From: Atrichornis clamosus
Taxonomy: Eukaryota > Chordata > Aves > Passeriformes > Menuridae
Assembly: GCA_013400975.1 (NCBI GenBank)
Contig: WBMZ01014185.1
Coordinates: 62,001-126,000, forward strand
DNA length: 64,000 bases
Direction of reading: 5' to 3'
Shown here: positions 36,201 through 48,485 of the stretch, piece after piece
How the letters are laid out: each line of letters begins with the position of its first letter
How positions within the stretch are numbered: position 1 is the stretch's first letter
Translations under genes and position numbers: made by a program
Notes under the pieces: model-generated
Told to the model about the DNA's origin: nothing
Seen by the model: the letters and a program-made list of their open reading frames with translations, nothing else
Databases searched by the model: none

Positions 36201-37588
36201 ACTACCAGATATTGCTGCTTTTGTCTGGATTATATTATCTTAAAATAATTTTATTTTAAAGAGGAAAGTTACCCTAGTGAATTACAAATGACCTCACTAT
36301 TTTGCAAGTGTAGGTCAAATTGTTTCTAGAGAAACTGAATTGGAAAATCCATTTGTGGAAGTGTTCTGTTTTGATAATGGCTCTATGTCAATTATTTAGG
36401 AAACAGAGAAAAATGAGGTTTAGCCCTGTGCAGTACACAAATGGAGTGTAGAGTTTATAAAATAAAAATTAATGTCTGGTTCAGACACTGTAAAAAGACT
36501 GACCCTATATTTATGACAGTGCTAGGTTCAGGAGTCAATCAAAGAGCACAGTCCTTTAGATATGTGCTTACTTACATGTTAAAGTTCATATTTGATCTAT
36601 ATGATCATTGGAGCAATCATTCCTTATCCCTTTCTGGCCTTTCTATCAAATATAAAATAGAAATATTTCAGTGAAAGGACAATTTATTTCTGCTATATGA
36701 AGACAATTATATTACTGCATAGTTGTGCTTGAGCTTCTCTAGTTTCCATTCACATTTCTGCTGGAGGTCAAAAGTATTAAGCTATCTGTTCCTCATTTCA
36801 TGTAAACTTACAGTGGTAGGGCTGAAGGGAATGCTGAGGCTAAAGGACACCATCAAGCTGAGAAATTCTGCCTGGGGTTATCATGATCCTGGTGAATTTA
36901 CATGTGTTTTGTTTACACTGTAGAAGAAAAGTGAATTTAATTAGACAGAGAAAATTCTGAAAAAAAATCCATTAAGGACTGTTTGAACAAAGATCTCACA
37001 AAACAGCTACAGCTTCTGCAAGCACATTTTTTATTTACCTTCTCCTTTAGTTATGGTTTCTGTACTGTATGTGTCAAAAGTGTTAAATGTGTTGTAAAAA
37101 TAATTTCATCAATTCCTAGACTATGTAGTTAACATGGCAATATTTTATTATAATGAACCAACTGCTCTTAATCTTAAAATAGAACTCACAGCTTTTGGTG
37201 AATTATTGTGGAATTTATTTTGCTCTAATCTGCTATGGTGACAAGTGCAATATAAATAAAAATGTTAAGAAGAAAAATGTTCCATTAAGCCAAGAGTAAA
37301 AGTCACGAGACATAGGTTAAGATTTTTCAAAGCTGGAACCTAAAGTTCAGCCCAGAACCCTTTAATTACACAGATAAAAATAACCTGGGTGCTCAGTTGT
37401 TCTGAGGCTTTATTAAATTCCAGTTAACTCAAGGAAAACCACTATGCATGTAATTAGCTGACAAAAGTAAAGTTACTTGTGTAGGCACCTGAGTATGGAT
37501 GTAAAAGCTCACCTTTAGGATCTAATCAAGAAAAAAAATTAAGAAAATTATTTGGTATTAATTCTCCTGCATTGGATTATTGTGGGGA

Positions 37589-37624
37589 TTTTGTTTGCTT
37601 GTTTGTTTTTTGTTTGTTTGTTTC
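37589..37624. repeat. (TTTG)n-like simple repeat
   Basis: An imperfect tetranucleotide tract of TTTG/TTGT units with one C interruption. Confidence 0.9.
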
Positions 37625-39163
37625 AATCTCAAATTATTTGTTGCTCAGCTTGATGTCTAGGCCCCTGGGAATGAGTTTGATTTGAGAATTTTATATATTT
37701 CTTTCTCTGTCTAGTTTAAGAAAAAAAAAATCTCTAAACTCCATGCCTATAGAGAGGAACCATTAAAGAGAACTCTTGGAAAAACAATGAAGTCTAAAAT
37801 CCACAGAAACAAACCAAATGAAAAATATCATGAAGAACTATAAACCATATGATTTTAAACATATCTCATAATTCTAGGAGTGGAAATTGCTCTGAATTTC
37901 TTAATATTTGTCCTTATTCACCCTGTGCTAGGCAAGTTATTTTACCTTTTCATACCTAGCTTCTTTCTGTATGTTGTAGCTGGAAAAATAGTATTTACTC
38001 ATCTCTCAGGATAGTAGGAGATTTAATTTAATAATGCCCGTGAAACACATGATTAATCATAGAGGGAAATAAGACAGAAACGTGGATTATTATTAATTAA
38101 GCAAAAGAATCTCCCACGACTGGAATTATTATGGTCAGGTGATTTATTTTCTAAGAGTATACCATACTATTACTTCTTAAAGGAGTTTTGAGCACCCTTG
38201 GAAGAAAATACAATAAGTATATTGTTTGCAAATTTGGATTTATAACCTTATTAAAATTTTCAGGTTTTTAAAAGACTAATTATTTCTTCAGTTGAATTGA
38301 TGAATAATTATTATGTAAATCCTCTTGCATTTCTGTATGGGTAACCTTTGGACTGGCATTTAAACTAAATATTGTGTAAGATTTTTGATAAGACACAATT
38401 GAATAGTAAGAGAAGCAATGACAGCAGTTATTGCATATGTAAAATGTTCTCTGGAGTTAAAATGTTTTAAAATATGACAGGTTGAATACTTTGAAAATAA
38501 AAACATTTAGTGATGTCTTCTCTTGTTTTCAAATACACCACTGGATTAAAAGTGCTCAGTTTTCAAGCTGATCACATTTTTGAATTAGAAGTGAATGTGC
38601 TATTCTATAAGAAACTGGAGTACTATCTAAATAATACAAAACAAAATCTCTTTTGAGGACATTTTGTCATTATCAAATAATCACTATTCACTTAAATGTA
38701 ATATTTGGTGTGATCACATATTATGTGAAGTATCCTTCTTCTTAAAAATTGCAAAGCAACGAAAAATCACTTCTGAGCCTACTGCAGTAAACCTTTTTTT
38801 TTTGCTGCTAGTTTCAGTACAGCAATCTTTTACATATCTTCAGTATTCTAGGGCAGCTTACTTCATGCAATTACATTCTGGAGTTTCATCAAATAGAGGA
38901 TTGGTGAAAAACTGTGCCGAGACTCAGCTTCTGAGTTTTGTGTGAATCTGCTGAACTTAACCACTGAACAGAGAAAAAGAGGGAAGCTAAATACTGGACC
39001 AAGAACCTCTGAGATGAGGTAGTATTTTGGACAGACTGCCTTCCTAAAAACTCAACAGACCCTCAAGCCTATGTGCCTGTAAGAGATACTGGGCAAGAAG
39101 TTTACTGGTATTCACATTGTTAAAGGGTCCATTCAGTGCCGGTAGCTTGGTGAGCAGCTGCAT

Positions 39164-39505
39164 TGTGAGGTTCAGGTTGAGCTCTGTGGGGCCGGGAAGC
39201 TGAGCCTGAGCCAAGGGGCTGTGAACTGCCAGCCCTTTTCATAACAAGAGGCCCAGGGACCTGTGGCCCCACCAGGTGACCGGGTATTGGAAGACATGGC
39301 AGGAGCCAATGACCCCACACTTCCTCCCCTTAGACTGTTGGGAGTAAAAACCCCAGGGGTTCCTTTGTTCTGGCTCCCTCCGTGGAGGCAGCAGCTTGCG
39401 CTGTTACTTTGCTATCTCGTTATTGCACTATGATTATATTATTTTAAGGATCTGAATGTCTGAGACTCTGCTATGGGAAACCTGGGGTCTCAACCTGTTC
39501 TGACA
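39164..39505 (+). mobile_element. Probable solo LTR, plus strand
   Basis: A 342-base block starts TGTGAGGTTC and ends GTTCTGACA, clearly G+C-richer than its flanks. The 3' part looks like avian LTR R-U5: 'ttattgcactatga' resembles a decayed poly(A)-signal region, followed by 'gatctgaatgtctgagactc' and 'gggaaacctggggtctcaac'. The G+C-rich block extends to about 39640 and could include retroviral leader sequence or flanking repeat. No target-site duplication is evident. Both ends and the family are inferred. Confidence 0.5.
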
Positions 39506-39640
39506 GTGTGAATGTGGGGGTGTAGCTGTGAAGGGTCCTTGGTCCCAGCTCAGGTGGTGCGAGCGTGAGTGGCAGCGTGCGTTCTGGATGGTCAGGCAGG
39601 GAAATTTCCTTAACATCACTGAGGTGGTGGTCAACATAGT

Positions 39641-40487
39641 AAGGCATGTCCCTACGTTCTTGAAAATATTTCACTTTCCATGACACTCAAAATGATAGAA
39701 AAGTTTAGATCTTTTTATTTATCCTCTGTTTTCAAAGAAATCCTATTTTTTAATCTCTCATGGTCCTTTTTTTCAAGCTTGTTTACATGATGATAAGAAC
39801 TTCAGAGCTTAATTTTCAGTAAAAAAGAAGTTAAAACTACCGACTTATGATCGCATGAGTCTAGGACTTGAACATTTATGAAACTTGTCAAATATAATAA
39901 AACTTGGAAAAAATGCCCCAGACTGGCAACGTTGTCTGGTTATTTTGGCTCTCAGCATGCTTTTTGATATTATAAAAATGAATCAGTTTTTGTTATCACA
40001 ATTGATATATTCAGTTGATGTGCTCAGGTTTTTTTTTTTTTTAATGGAAAATAGAAATATTACACTTTGCATCTTACTTTTTCTACTACATATAAATAAA
40101 ATATTTTCTGTTTCCTCTCTTAACTATTGACAATTTGAACTGTTCTTTCTGGGCTTATGAAGTCTAAGACAACTGAAATCCTTGAAGGCATTATGTCAGT
40201 CTACTTGAATCATGTCATCTAGGATGTGAGGTCTGTTCTTGCTGGTATGTCAACAAGAAAATTAAAGAATGAAAGACAATTAAGAAGAGAGAAGTTATGT
40301 TAGACTAGTTGACTTTCTAAAAGAATATCTTTTTGATACTTTCTGGGAACCTATTCAAAAGCAGCTATACTGAACTTAGGTGGATGTATTGAGATATTTG
40401 CAAGTCAGATAGCCTATCCTCTTGACACTTTCATTCTTTGATCATAAAGATTTCTGTGTGGTTTAGGAATTATATTCTCCCATTTAG
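39641..40487. other. AT-rich spacer between two LTR-like elements
   Basis: No gene or repeat recognised, apart from a T run at 40029-40042. An 81-codon plus-strand frame (39885-40130) has no known domain. Confidence 0.5.
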
Positions 40488-40880
40488 TGTTTCCACTGAA
40501 ACCATGCACCGCTCGCTCACTCCCACCCTCTCCCTCCCTTTGCAAAAGGCTTCAGAGTAGAACTGGAGGCAGGAAAAGTAAAGATCATGTGTTAGGATAA
40601 GAGCTATTTACTGAAAACAGCAATGAGATAAGAAAATAAACAGTAACAGCAACAATACTAATGAGAGAGGGTACAAGAGAGAGGTGAATGATTCACATGG
40701 AAGCAGTAACATCCAACCACCCCACCCACCTCATTATGCTGGCCCGGAAGCATCCCAGAAGAGACCCCTTCTTCCCTCTGCTGGCAATGACGTGAGGTGG
40801 GATAGAATAACTTCTAGGTCCCAGACATGGCCCCTCCTGGAAACTCAAGAATTAACCCTGTACTAGATGGAACCAGGACA
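40488..40880 (-). mobile_element. ERVL-type solo LTR, minus strand
   Basis: Read on the minus strand this begins TGTCCTGGTTCC at 40880, matching the start of the common avian ERVL-type LTR, and ends with the 'agtgagcgagcgg...catggttt' block typical of that LTR's U5 (plus strand 'aaccatgcaccgctcgctca'). The plus-strand right end is aggaca and the left end tgtttcc. It has a CRE-like tgacgtga at 40788-40795, at the position where U3 promoter elements lie in this family. At 393 bases it is shorter than the 54208 copy, so it is internally shortened or a different subfamily. No target-site duplication is visible and no retroviral genes adjoin it. Confidence 0.78.
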
Positions 40881-43800
40881 ATGTCCTACTAGGATTACAT
40901 TTGGAATCATTTTGAGGAAAAGTTTCTATATATTTGCTGCATGGCTAAATAGGATTAAATTACAGAATCCAGCGTAACCAGTGCTTTCAAGAAATACTCT
41001 AGTTTTTCAAGGTACAAATTTTCTGAGAACAAGCATAATTAATAACAGAAAAACAGTGTGTTACAAGCTCTTAGGTAGATGAACAGATAGGTTTCATGAT
41101 TCTTACTATTTCAGAAGTTTTCCCACTTTCCTGTCAAAATCTCTGAAATAGTAGATTCTTTGAAACAGTCTAGAGTGCCTTGGGATAAATTCCTTTAAGC
41201 AACACAGAAAGAGAACTAAATAAGATTATAAGAAGAAGGAGTTGAAAAATTTCATAGCAACTATAGTGTGTGTTATGGAACTGTAAAGTGATATTTTAGT
41301 TTTTAATTGTTGTACTCCATTACGACAGTTTCATTTTGTCCCTAAACAATTTAATTTAAGAAGAAACAGAGCGGTGACATATGGAATAAAACCAATCATT
41401 CCACATCTCTTGCTCATCATTGTACACATTATTTGGAAGGCAAATTTAGTATGTTAGAAGGGTGCTATAATTCCCAGAATGCTTCATAAATCACCTTGAT
41501 CAGATTAAGAATCTTTTCCTTTTCATTATAATATACTCCTGGTCTTTCAAATAATATTTCCTTTTTCCTCCCTCAGGCTACTTCACTTCACTTGATTTTA
41601 AATTTGAATTTCTTTGTTCTCGCTGGATCATGCAGAATAATCTGCTCAAAACCAAACCTCTATTGATGATCCCTTATGTAATGTGTACTGTCCATTAAAA
41701 TTATCATTTACTCCCACGCTTAAAAGCAACATGTCCATCACAATAATTTTGCACTGGGCAATGTGTCACGAAAATGCCAGAATAAAGCATCTTTGAAAAG
41801 AGAAAATGAACGGAAAGTTGTAAAAAAAAAGTGCAACAACTTTGTGCATAGTAAATAAATTATCTTTCAGTTTCTGAAGATTTGGAAATGTTAAATTAAA
41901 CTTACCATACCACCTACACAGACATATGTCACTGTCAGAAGAACTTTTAGTTTTCTTGCAGATGTTGGTGTATATGTCTGCCTCAACCCTTCAAAGGCAG
42001 GTATTTTCTTCTTTACGAAATTCTTTATTGGAGATTTATGGAGGCTTGTAATATGCTGCAATAGGTTGAGGAGTTCTAATATGTTGAGGAACTAACATAC
42101 TTATGAGGCAAATGTTTCAGTTTACACTTTGCAGAATTACTGACTTGACTTTCTGTAGCCATAGCTGAGCATTAGTCATACAAACTCTTTTGAGCTGTTA
42201 AAGAAAATTGTTATTTTTTTAAATTTCAGAAGCATTATCATTGTTTGTATTTACATAAATAAACTCAAATAAGATTATTTCTCGCAACTAAAAAATATTT
42301 AAATTATATTTTATGTCTGTAATTTTTTTTTCAATTTAGCATCTTATTTTTTTTTAATAATATGACTCATTAAAACTGTTGTCTACCTGTTTAGATTAAA
42401 TACATTATCTAGGGTAGAGAAAAAAGAAATCTCAAAATTCAGGGCTATAAGATTCCTTCTTTTTCCTTTCAAATAAAACAATGTCTGATGCGAATATGGC
42501 TCAAGGAGTTAATGTAATAGAGTTAATGTATTTATGTTTAATCTGGTCAAGGTACAGAGTCTGCCAGCAACCACTAGACCATGAATAACTAGCAGCCATA
42601 TTTTACAATTCCCTGCCTCAACTGGAAAAAACCAGAAGCGACCTCCCCAGGAACTGTGTTCTCTGAAATAAGTAATCTTGCTTGAGTAAATTAAAGGTAG
42701 TTGAACTTAAAGAAAATATCTGTTTTCAAAAGTCGGCTAGATAAACAATGAAGTATATTTTCAGTGCTTTATTTTCCTTGACTTCATGATAATTAGGAGA
42801 AAGAACCAAACAATTTAAGTTTTTATAGGGAAAATACCTACTTTTTAGTACTCTAAATGTTAAAACCATTTATTGAATGAACCTCTCAAGGCCAGTGATT
42901 TTTGTTGTATAGAGCTGTCAGAGTGATATTTAAAATGAGTGAATATGGTCAGCGTATTAAAAAAAAATCAGGTATTTTAAGTAGCAGTGTGGCAAGATTA
43001 AAGGCCAATCTTTTAGCTATAATTGCACTTGAAAGAATGCCAATTAAGTTAAGCATTGCAACTACAGTGAGTATTGCACATGTCTAGGTCTGAAAATACA
43101 AGTAGATGGTGGTGGTGGGGAAACTGTAATCTTCAAGACAATGACTCTAGGGAATGAAATTTGCAGATATTGTACATTAGAAGAAACTAGTGATTCCTTT
43201 TCATATTTCTTGAAAGAAATGTGTGTGGGTGGAACAAAAAGGTGCTTTCATACAGCCTTTGTCCTTCCTGGATTACATGAAGAGTTGAGGGGTGTTGCAA
43301 CCTAGCATCAAGCTGCTCCATAACTCCATTCCTGACCTCTGGATGTGCCTTCCTACATGGAGGGACTGACTGAGATGTTGCAGTGCTCCTGCTCAGGCAA
43401 TCTCTAATTTTTTTTCTTCTAAGTATCCTGTTGGAGCCCATGTGTCCTCTTATATAGAAATATGCAACCAAACAACCAAAGATAAATAGTAGTGATTACA
43501 ATAAAAGTAATGCTGTTTATAAAGAGGAGACTGGTGTGTCAGCTACTGATGCATAGGCTTAAGCAGCTGTGCAGCCCTGTCAAAAGCTGGTGCCAGTGTG
43601 GAGGATAAACCTCTCTCTTTCCCACAAACATATTCCTGGTCCCAGTAAATATGTCTGCAACACTGACAGCACCTAATTGTGTACCAGAAATTTCAAAAGT
43701 AGCATTTTAGAATGATTAATCTTGTTGATAATCCACAATTCTTTCCACTGAAATTGTGAGAATTTGATGGATAGCTTGTGGTTTTCATGCTCTGTATTCC

Positions 43801-45292
43801 ATAATATAATTCATCTCTCGGCCCCTTGGAACACATATCTCCTAGCAGGCATTCTTATTAGGAATGACTAAATATCACCACTGCTTCATACCCCTTTATG
43901 CTACTACCAGGTGACCTGCTTAACACAGTTGTAAATAAGAAAAGCTAGTAGCTATAAAACTGCAGGGCAAATCCTCAAGGACGGCATTAGCTTTGACAAA
44001 CTGGAAAAATACTTAAAAACCTTGAAAAACTGTATTTGGAAATCCATAAAAAATAAGTTTTCAGCTTTAGTGTTATTCCAAAAATATATTTTCCTTTTGC
44101 ACAGCATGAATTTTTTCCCCTTTGTATTCCTCTGTATGCTTTAAAGTGACATTTAGCTAATGTAGCAAGAAGTCACAGCTGTTTGGGAGGGCTGCGAGAC
44201 CACAGCCCACAATGTTTTAAACATATGAAAACTGAAGACTGAGGATAAGGAGTGTTCTGCTGGGTCACCAGGTATTTTTCTTGGAATGTTCCAGAGAATC
44301 ACTTCCTTGATGACTAGCGATTTTTTCCCTTATTTCTAGCATAAATTTATTCTTAGTTAGTGCTTACACATTTATTTTCATGCCAACAATATGCTTTGTC
44401 TTCTGTAGTTCTTTTTCCTCCTAACTGGTTACCCAATGATGTATTTAAAAAAGCAGTCATAGTCCCTCTCTGTCTGAATTTTGCTGAAAAATTTTTAACA
44501 GAGTAAATGAAACACAGACTCTTCAGACCTCATAAGGTTTTTCATTTCTTTGATGAAGAATGTTTATTGTCTGTTTCTGTATGTTACTATTTTCCTCAAA
44601 TATATGCAAATTAATTGTCCTCTTTTTAAAAGCAGTTGGAAGATATATATACAGATAAAGAGTTGTCTGTTTTTGTAAGTTTTTCCAGATTGATGTAACT
44701 GTACAATTAGCTGCTGGGATAGACTATAACATGACAAGGAACATTTTCATGGGCAGTTGTCAGTAAACATACATACACTGCACATGAAAAAATTGTCACA
44801 GAATTGGAATTTAGAAAATGTTTAAATCTCAATGATGCAATAAAAATTATGCACCTTTAGTAGGTAAATTACTTCTGCAGCTCTGATTATTGCAATTTAA
44901 CATGAGCTATATTTTACCCTGCCAATTGTTTGATTCTGAAGCAATAAGAAAATCAAAAGGAACATGTATAGTAACATATTTTGCTATATAAATTCTACAT
45001 GATACATTAAATACGTGTTCTTGTAAGATTTTCTATATAGTTTTAGGCCAAAATGCAGTGGTACGACCTTGCTCTCCTCCACATTGTGTTAAAAGTATAC
45101 AGAAGGGTGCATATTATTTTTAATAATTCCTCTCCTGTAGCAATAATTTAATGTTAGATTTTTAACCTATTGTGAATTATAATGTATTTTTCAAATCAGT
45201 GTTCAGAATTAGAGGCAATAAGAGACTCTTTAAGCTATAGAGTAGTCAAAAGGTGAGAGCAGTATGATATAATATTTACCTCTGATCATGAG
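40881..45292. other. AT-rich sequence, possible conserved non-coding part
   Basis: No gene is recognised. The stretch 41280-41900 is free of recognisable repeats and has a mixed, non-degenerate texture like that of conserved non-coding DNA; this cannot be tested here. The segments 43220-43440 and 43530-43680 are slightly G+C-richer and unassigned. A 94-codon minus-strand frame at 43187-43471 has no known domain. Confidence 0.4.
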
Positions 45293-45430
45293 AGATGCTC
45301 CAGTCCCTTATTTATGTTAGCGGACTTTTGCTGGACTCTCTCCAGCAACTCCATCTCTCTTGTACTTGGAAATCCAGAACTGGGCACAGGATTCCAGATA
45401 TGACACAGTAGTTCAGGTGTGAAGACAGAA
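45293..45430 (-). mobile_element. CR1 ORF2 fragment, minus strand
   Basis: The plus strand 'tgctccagtcccttatttat', 'ctggactctctccagcaact', 'ttgtacttggaaatccagaa' and 'ctgggcacaggattccagat' is the reverse complement of the CR1 ORF2 segment encoding the region before the C-terminus. It lacks both the CR1 tail and the RT core. It is a diverged internal fragment. Confidence 0.85.
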
Positions 45431-46866
45431 TATTTTACATGTGACAAGCAATTTTATTACAGAATTTGTAAATAATATCTTAATTTTTGTATTGTGTCAC
45501 ATACAGTTTTTCTGGTTATTAGTAAGGCAGTGCTTTTACATGTAGAAGTAACACAATAGTGATCAGAGTCTTCATTAGACAATCTTAGGTAGTCTATCAA
45601 CATATGCATATGAAGGTAGGTAGATAAAGGTGAGGAATTTAGGAAAGGCATTAATTGTTTATAGATAGAATCAAACCTCCTAGTCTGGTGTACAATGCTT
45701 TTTGGTTTCTTTATTTTGTTGAGCTGTTAAACCAGGGTCAAAGTTTAAACCTTAATATAAGGAGAAATTTCATCAGCTATTTGTCTTCAAGTGGGTGAGA
45801 TGGCTTAGATTAAAGGTTAAGTCAGACCTTGTCTTTCAAGCCATAACAAAGAGAGAAGGAGAGAAGTATTGCATAGCTGAAGGACAGACGCAAGTCAGGA
45901 TATATATTATGTATATGCCAAACACAGAAAAGAATGTTTGCAAATCTGGATCACTGATTTAATAGTGAAAATTAAGTAAAAATTGTATTTGAATAGCTAC
46001 CAATAATTTCCGACTGGAGTAACTAATTTTTCAAACTCAATATAAATTTCTTCTGACACATATGTTTAAAGGTTTTCCTTGTCAAAAAGAAATACAATTA
46101 ACCACTTATCATTTTAAATAGGAATGTAAGGCACAATAGTCTACAGAATTTCAGTGAAATCAGTTTTAGTAGTTTAAAGCATTCCCTAATGAAAATGGTA
46201 TTTAAAGACCTGCTGGACTAGTTAACACGAAACTTATCTTGCTTCCTGAAATCCTCCTTTGAAAACTCCTACTTTTTTCTTTGAGAAAATAATTAATTTT
46301 GTTTTCAGGGTTATTAATTTTTGTTTGCAGTAGAGGGAAAATGTAAGGATAGCAGTTTAACTTCATAGCAGATGTAAATTCTGCTTGCTTTAGTAGTCTC
46401 CGTGAAAGCAATGAATCAGGAACCTCTGCAATATGTATCTTCAGAGTCAACAGATCCCAAAAGCAGCCCTTTATACAGCCCTCATTGTAATGATAGTTTA
46501 TTCTAATTTTTGGAAGTAATCTGTAATGCAGGCCCTGCTGTTATTTTCAAAACAGAAGTGTAGGGTAATTGAGAACCAAATTTTAACCCTTCTGTTTCCA
46601 CACTGTTGTAGGATACACTGCTCTGCCATTAATACCAAACAGATCTAATAGGATTTTCCACAATTGTGACTGTAACTTCATTACAGATTCATGATAATAA
46701 CATTCACACCATAAACATTTCATGCATACACACAGACAAAGAGATTTATACATCTGTATCTATGTACATAAATGTACTTACCAAAAATTCCCCTTAGGTT
46801 CAATGAAATATTCACATCAGATCCCGTAGTGTTTCTCAGCAGATATGTGTCACACCTCAAGTAGAG
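45431..46866. other. AT-rich unique sequence
   Basis: No repeat or gene recognised. A minus-strand frame of 82 codons (46202-46450) has no known domain. Confidence 0.5.
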
Positions 46867-46880
46867 TGTGTGTGCGTGTG
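46867..46880. repeat. Short (GT)n tract
   Basis: A gtgtgtgcgtgtg run immediately abuts the LTR at 46881 and may have obscured any target-site duplication. Confidence 0.85.
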
Positions 46881-46925
46881 TGGGGATCAGCCTAGGCCTT
46901 GTTGTCAGCAAGAGTCTTCCAAGAA

Positions 46926-46947
46926 TCACAAACTTGAGAGTTTGTGA
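46926..46947. repeat. 9-bp-stem hairpin in LTR R-U5
   Basis: Arms tcacaaact (46926-46934) and agtttgtga (46939-46947) are perfect complements around a 4-nt loop. Confidence 0.9.
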
Positions 46948-46996
46948 GCTCCGAGAAGCGTCCCACTCAGAGGGAGACGTTGGCATAGCTTATCCT

Positions 46997-47002
46997 TTAT
47001 TC
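46997..47002 (-). promoter_or_regulatory. LTR poly(A) signal AATAAA
   Basis: The plus-strand tttatt is AATAAA on the minus strand, centrally placed within the LTR and followed within about 50 bases by a stem-loop. This position supports the LTR reading and its orientation. Confidence 0.55.
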
Positions 47003-47179
47003 CCCACCTTGGTCAGACAGCTGACGTGCATGCTACAGCCAGAACTGTTCCCACCTTTACCATGCAAGTGTTCCTGGTGTGGTCAAGGGATGCTTCACCC
47101 CTCAGCTGGTTTGGTCAAGGCTTATCAGGAGCTCCTGAGATCACAAAGCAGGCACAAAGAGGTGGGGTGACACACCCCA

Positions 47180-47545
47180 TTAAACTGATTTTATATAACT
47201 ATAAGTAATGTATTAGTTAAGAATCTATTTTGAAAGAAATATATTAATGCACCTTTACTGAAAATTTCTCTCAAAATAACATAGATTTTTATTTGCAAGT
47301 AAAGCAAACCCCTATTTCAGCAAGTGATCTTTGAGTAACAAAATAGAAAAGAGGCTGGATTGTCTGACTGACAATATTATCAACGTCAAAAAGACATATA
47401 ACTGAAGAAGAGAAAACCTGTCAGCTGAAAAAATTGCCTCCACAATGCTTTGACCTGGAATCTTCTTAAAATCCTCCATTAGGACCATCAAAGACATATG
47501 TGCAAGATCTTTCTCTTTTTTTTTGTATTTTCACTGCCCTTCCAG
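47180..47545. other. AT-rich spacer
   Basis: Nothing recognised between the LTR and the G+C-rich patch. Confidence 0.5.
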
Positions 47546-48485
47546 GTATGGGTCAGCCTCTCTTAGGGCCTGCTCCATGGCGCAGTATGCCAGCTCAGAC
47601 AAGCCAGGGTCCCCAGGCCCTGCCCCAGCCACACCTCAGGACTGTCTGCCCCTAGCCCTGTCCTTGGTCCTGCACTGATCTCAGACATGGCTTGTTCCTG
47701 TCCTTCCCAATGCTTGCCGACACTTCTGCTGCCAGCTAGGTGCCCTGCCTGCCTGCCTCCAGCTGTGGGACCATGTCTGTGACTGAGGTGACAGCACAGC
47801 TGCCTCATGGTTGCCCACTCTGGAGAGCAGCATCTCGTCTGCTGCCTCTGATATTCTGTCCAGCTGCTCTGCTTGGACAGTCACAAGTCTCAGGCATCTT
47901 TCAGGCAAAAACCGTTTTTTCAGTGCTGTTAGTTCACTTTGCAGAACTGAATTCTTAAATTGTTCCTACTAAGAGCAGGCACGTGCTGGTGCAGCCATTA
48001 GGAAAGGGGACTAACTAGCTCTCAACCTGCATGATTGAGAAACTAATCCCGTGCTATTGCACACAAAGACATTTGGGAATCTCAGAATTAGACTTTCCTG
48101 TTTCTTAGGGGTTTGGCTGTGCAGTAGTACAAATGCCAGGAGTCCACAGAGAGCACAGTGAAGAAGGCAGTCTGCAGAGTACTGCAAAGCACTCATAATG
48201 AATCAGATTTTAATTAGACTTCTTGAACAGGAGAACTGTGCAGCAGCAAAGTGCTGTGCCTGGTCCAGTGCCCTGTGGGTTGGTGCTGTGATGGTACCTG
48301 GGCGAGGTTACAGGGTTGTGATTTCCCCTAGTTTGGGTAAACAAGGGGCCCCTGTGTCACGATCAGACCTGTTCCTCTCACTCCCCTCTGTGCTCACCCT
48401 CACTGTGCCACCAGTGGTGTTGGGCAGTTATGGTCAGTCCATCCTACTGGAACTAAATTATTTAGCAAAAAAATGTCACAAATGA
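47546..48485. other. GC-richer patch of unknown origin
   Basis: By eye this is the longest G+C-richer block in the window, especially 47560-47900 and 48240-48440. It contains overlapping frames on both strands (47563-47908 minus, 47740-47958 plus, 48198-48485 plus, up to 95 codons) without known domains. Few CpG dinucleotides are seen, so it is not a typical CpG island. It may be an old retroviral or other repeat; I could not identify one. Confidence 0.4.

Larger units (their letters stand above)
35966..39100. other. AT-rich unique sequence with T-rich simple repeats
   Basis: No gene is seen. A 23-base T run lies at 36178-36200 and a (TTTG)n-like tract at 37589-37624. The frames present (60-93 codons) have no recognised domain. 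Confidence 0.5.
46881..47179 (-). mobile_element. Solo LTR with TGGGG/CCCCA ends, minus strand
   Basis: A 299-base G+C-richer block with perfect 5-bp inverted termini (plus strand tgggg at 46881, cccca ending at 47179). On the minus strand AATAAA lies at 47002-46997, about 178 bases from the 5' end, giving a plausible U3 followed by about 116 bases of R-U5. The R-U5 part contains 'gacgcttctcggagctcaca' and 'gacaacaaggcctaggctga', wording I associate with avian ERV LTRs. A 9-bp-stem hairpin lies at 46926-46947. No target-site duplication is seen. No retroviral genes adjoin it. The two forward frames (46868-47170, 47026-47208) are shadows. Confidence 0.65.

Noticed and set aside
46868..47208. 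Two plus-strand ORFs of 60-100 codons
   Set aside because: They lie antisense within the 46881-47179 LTR and are shadows of its raised G+C content.
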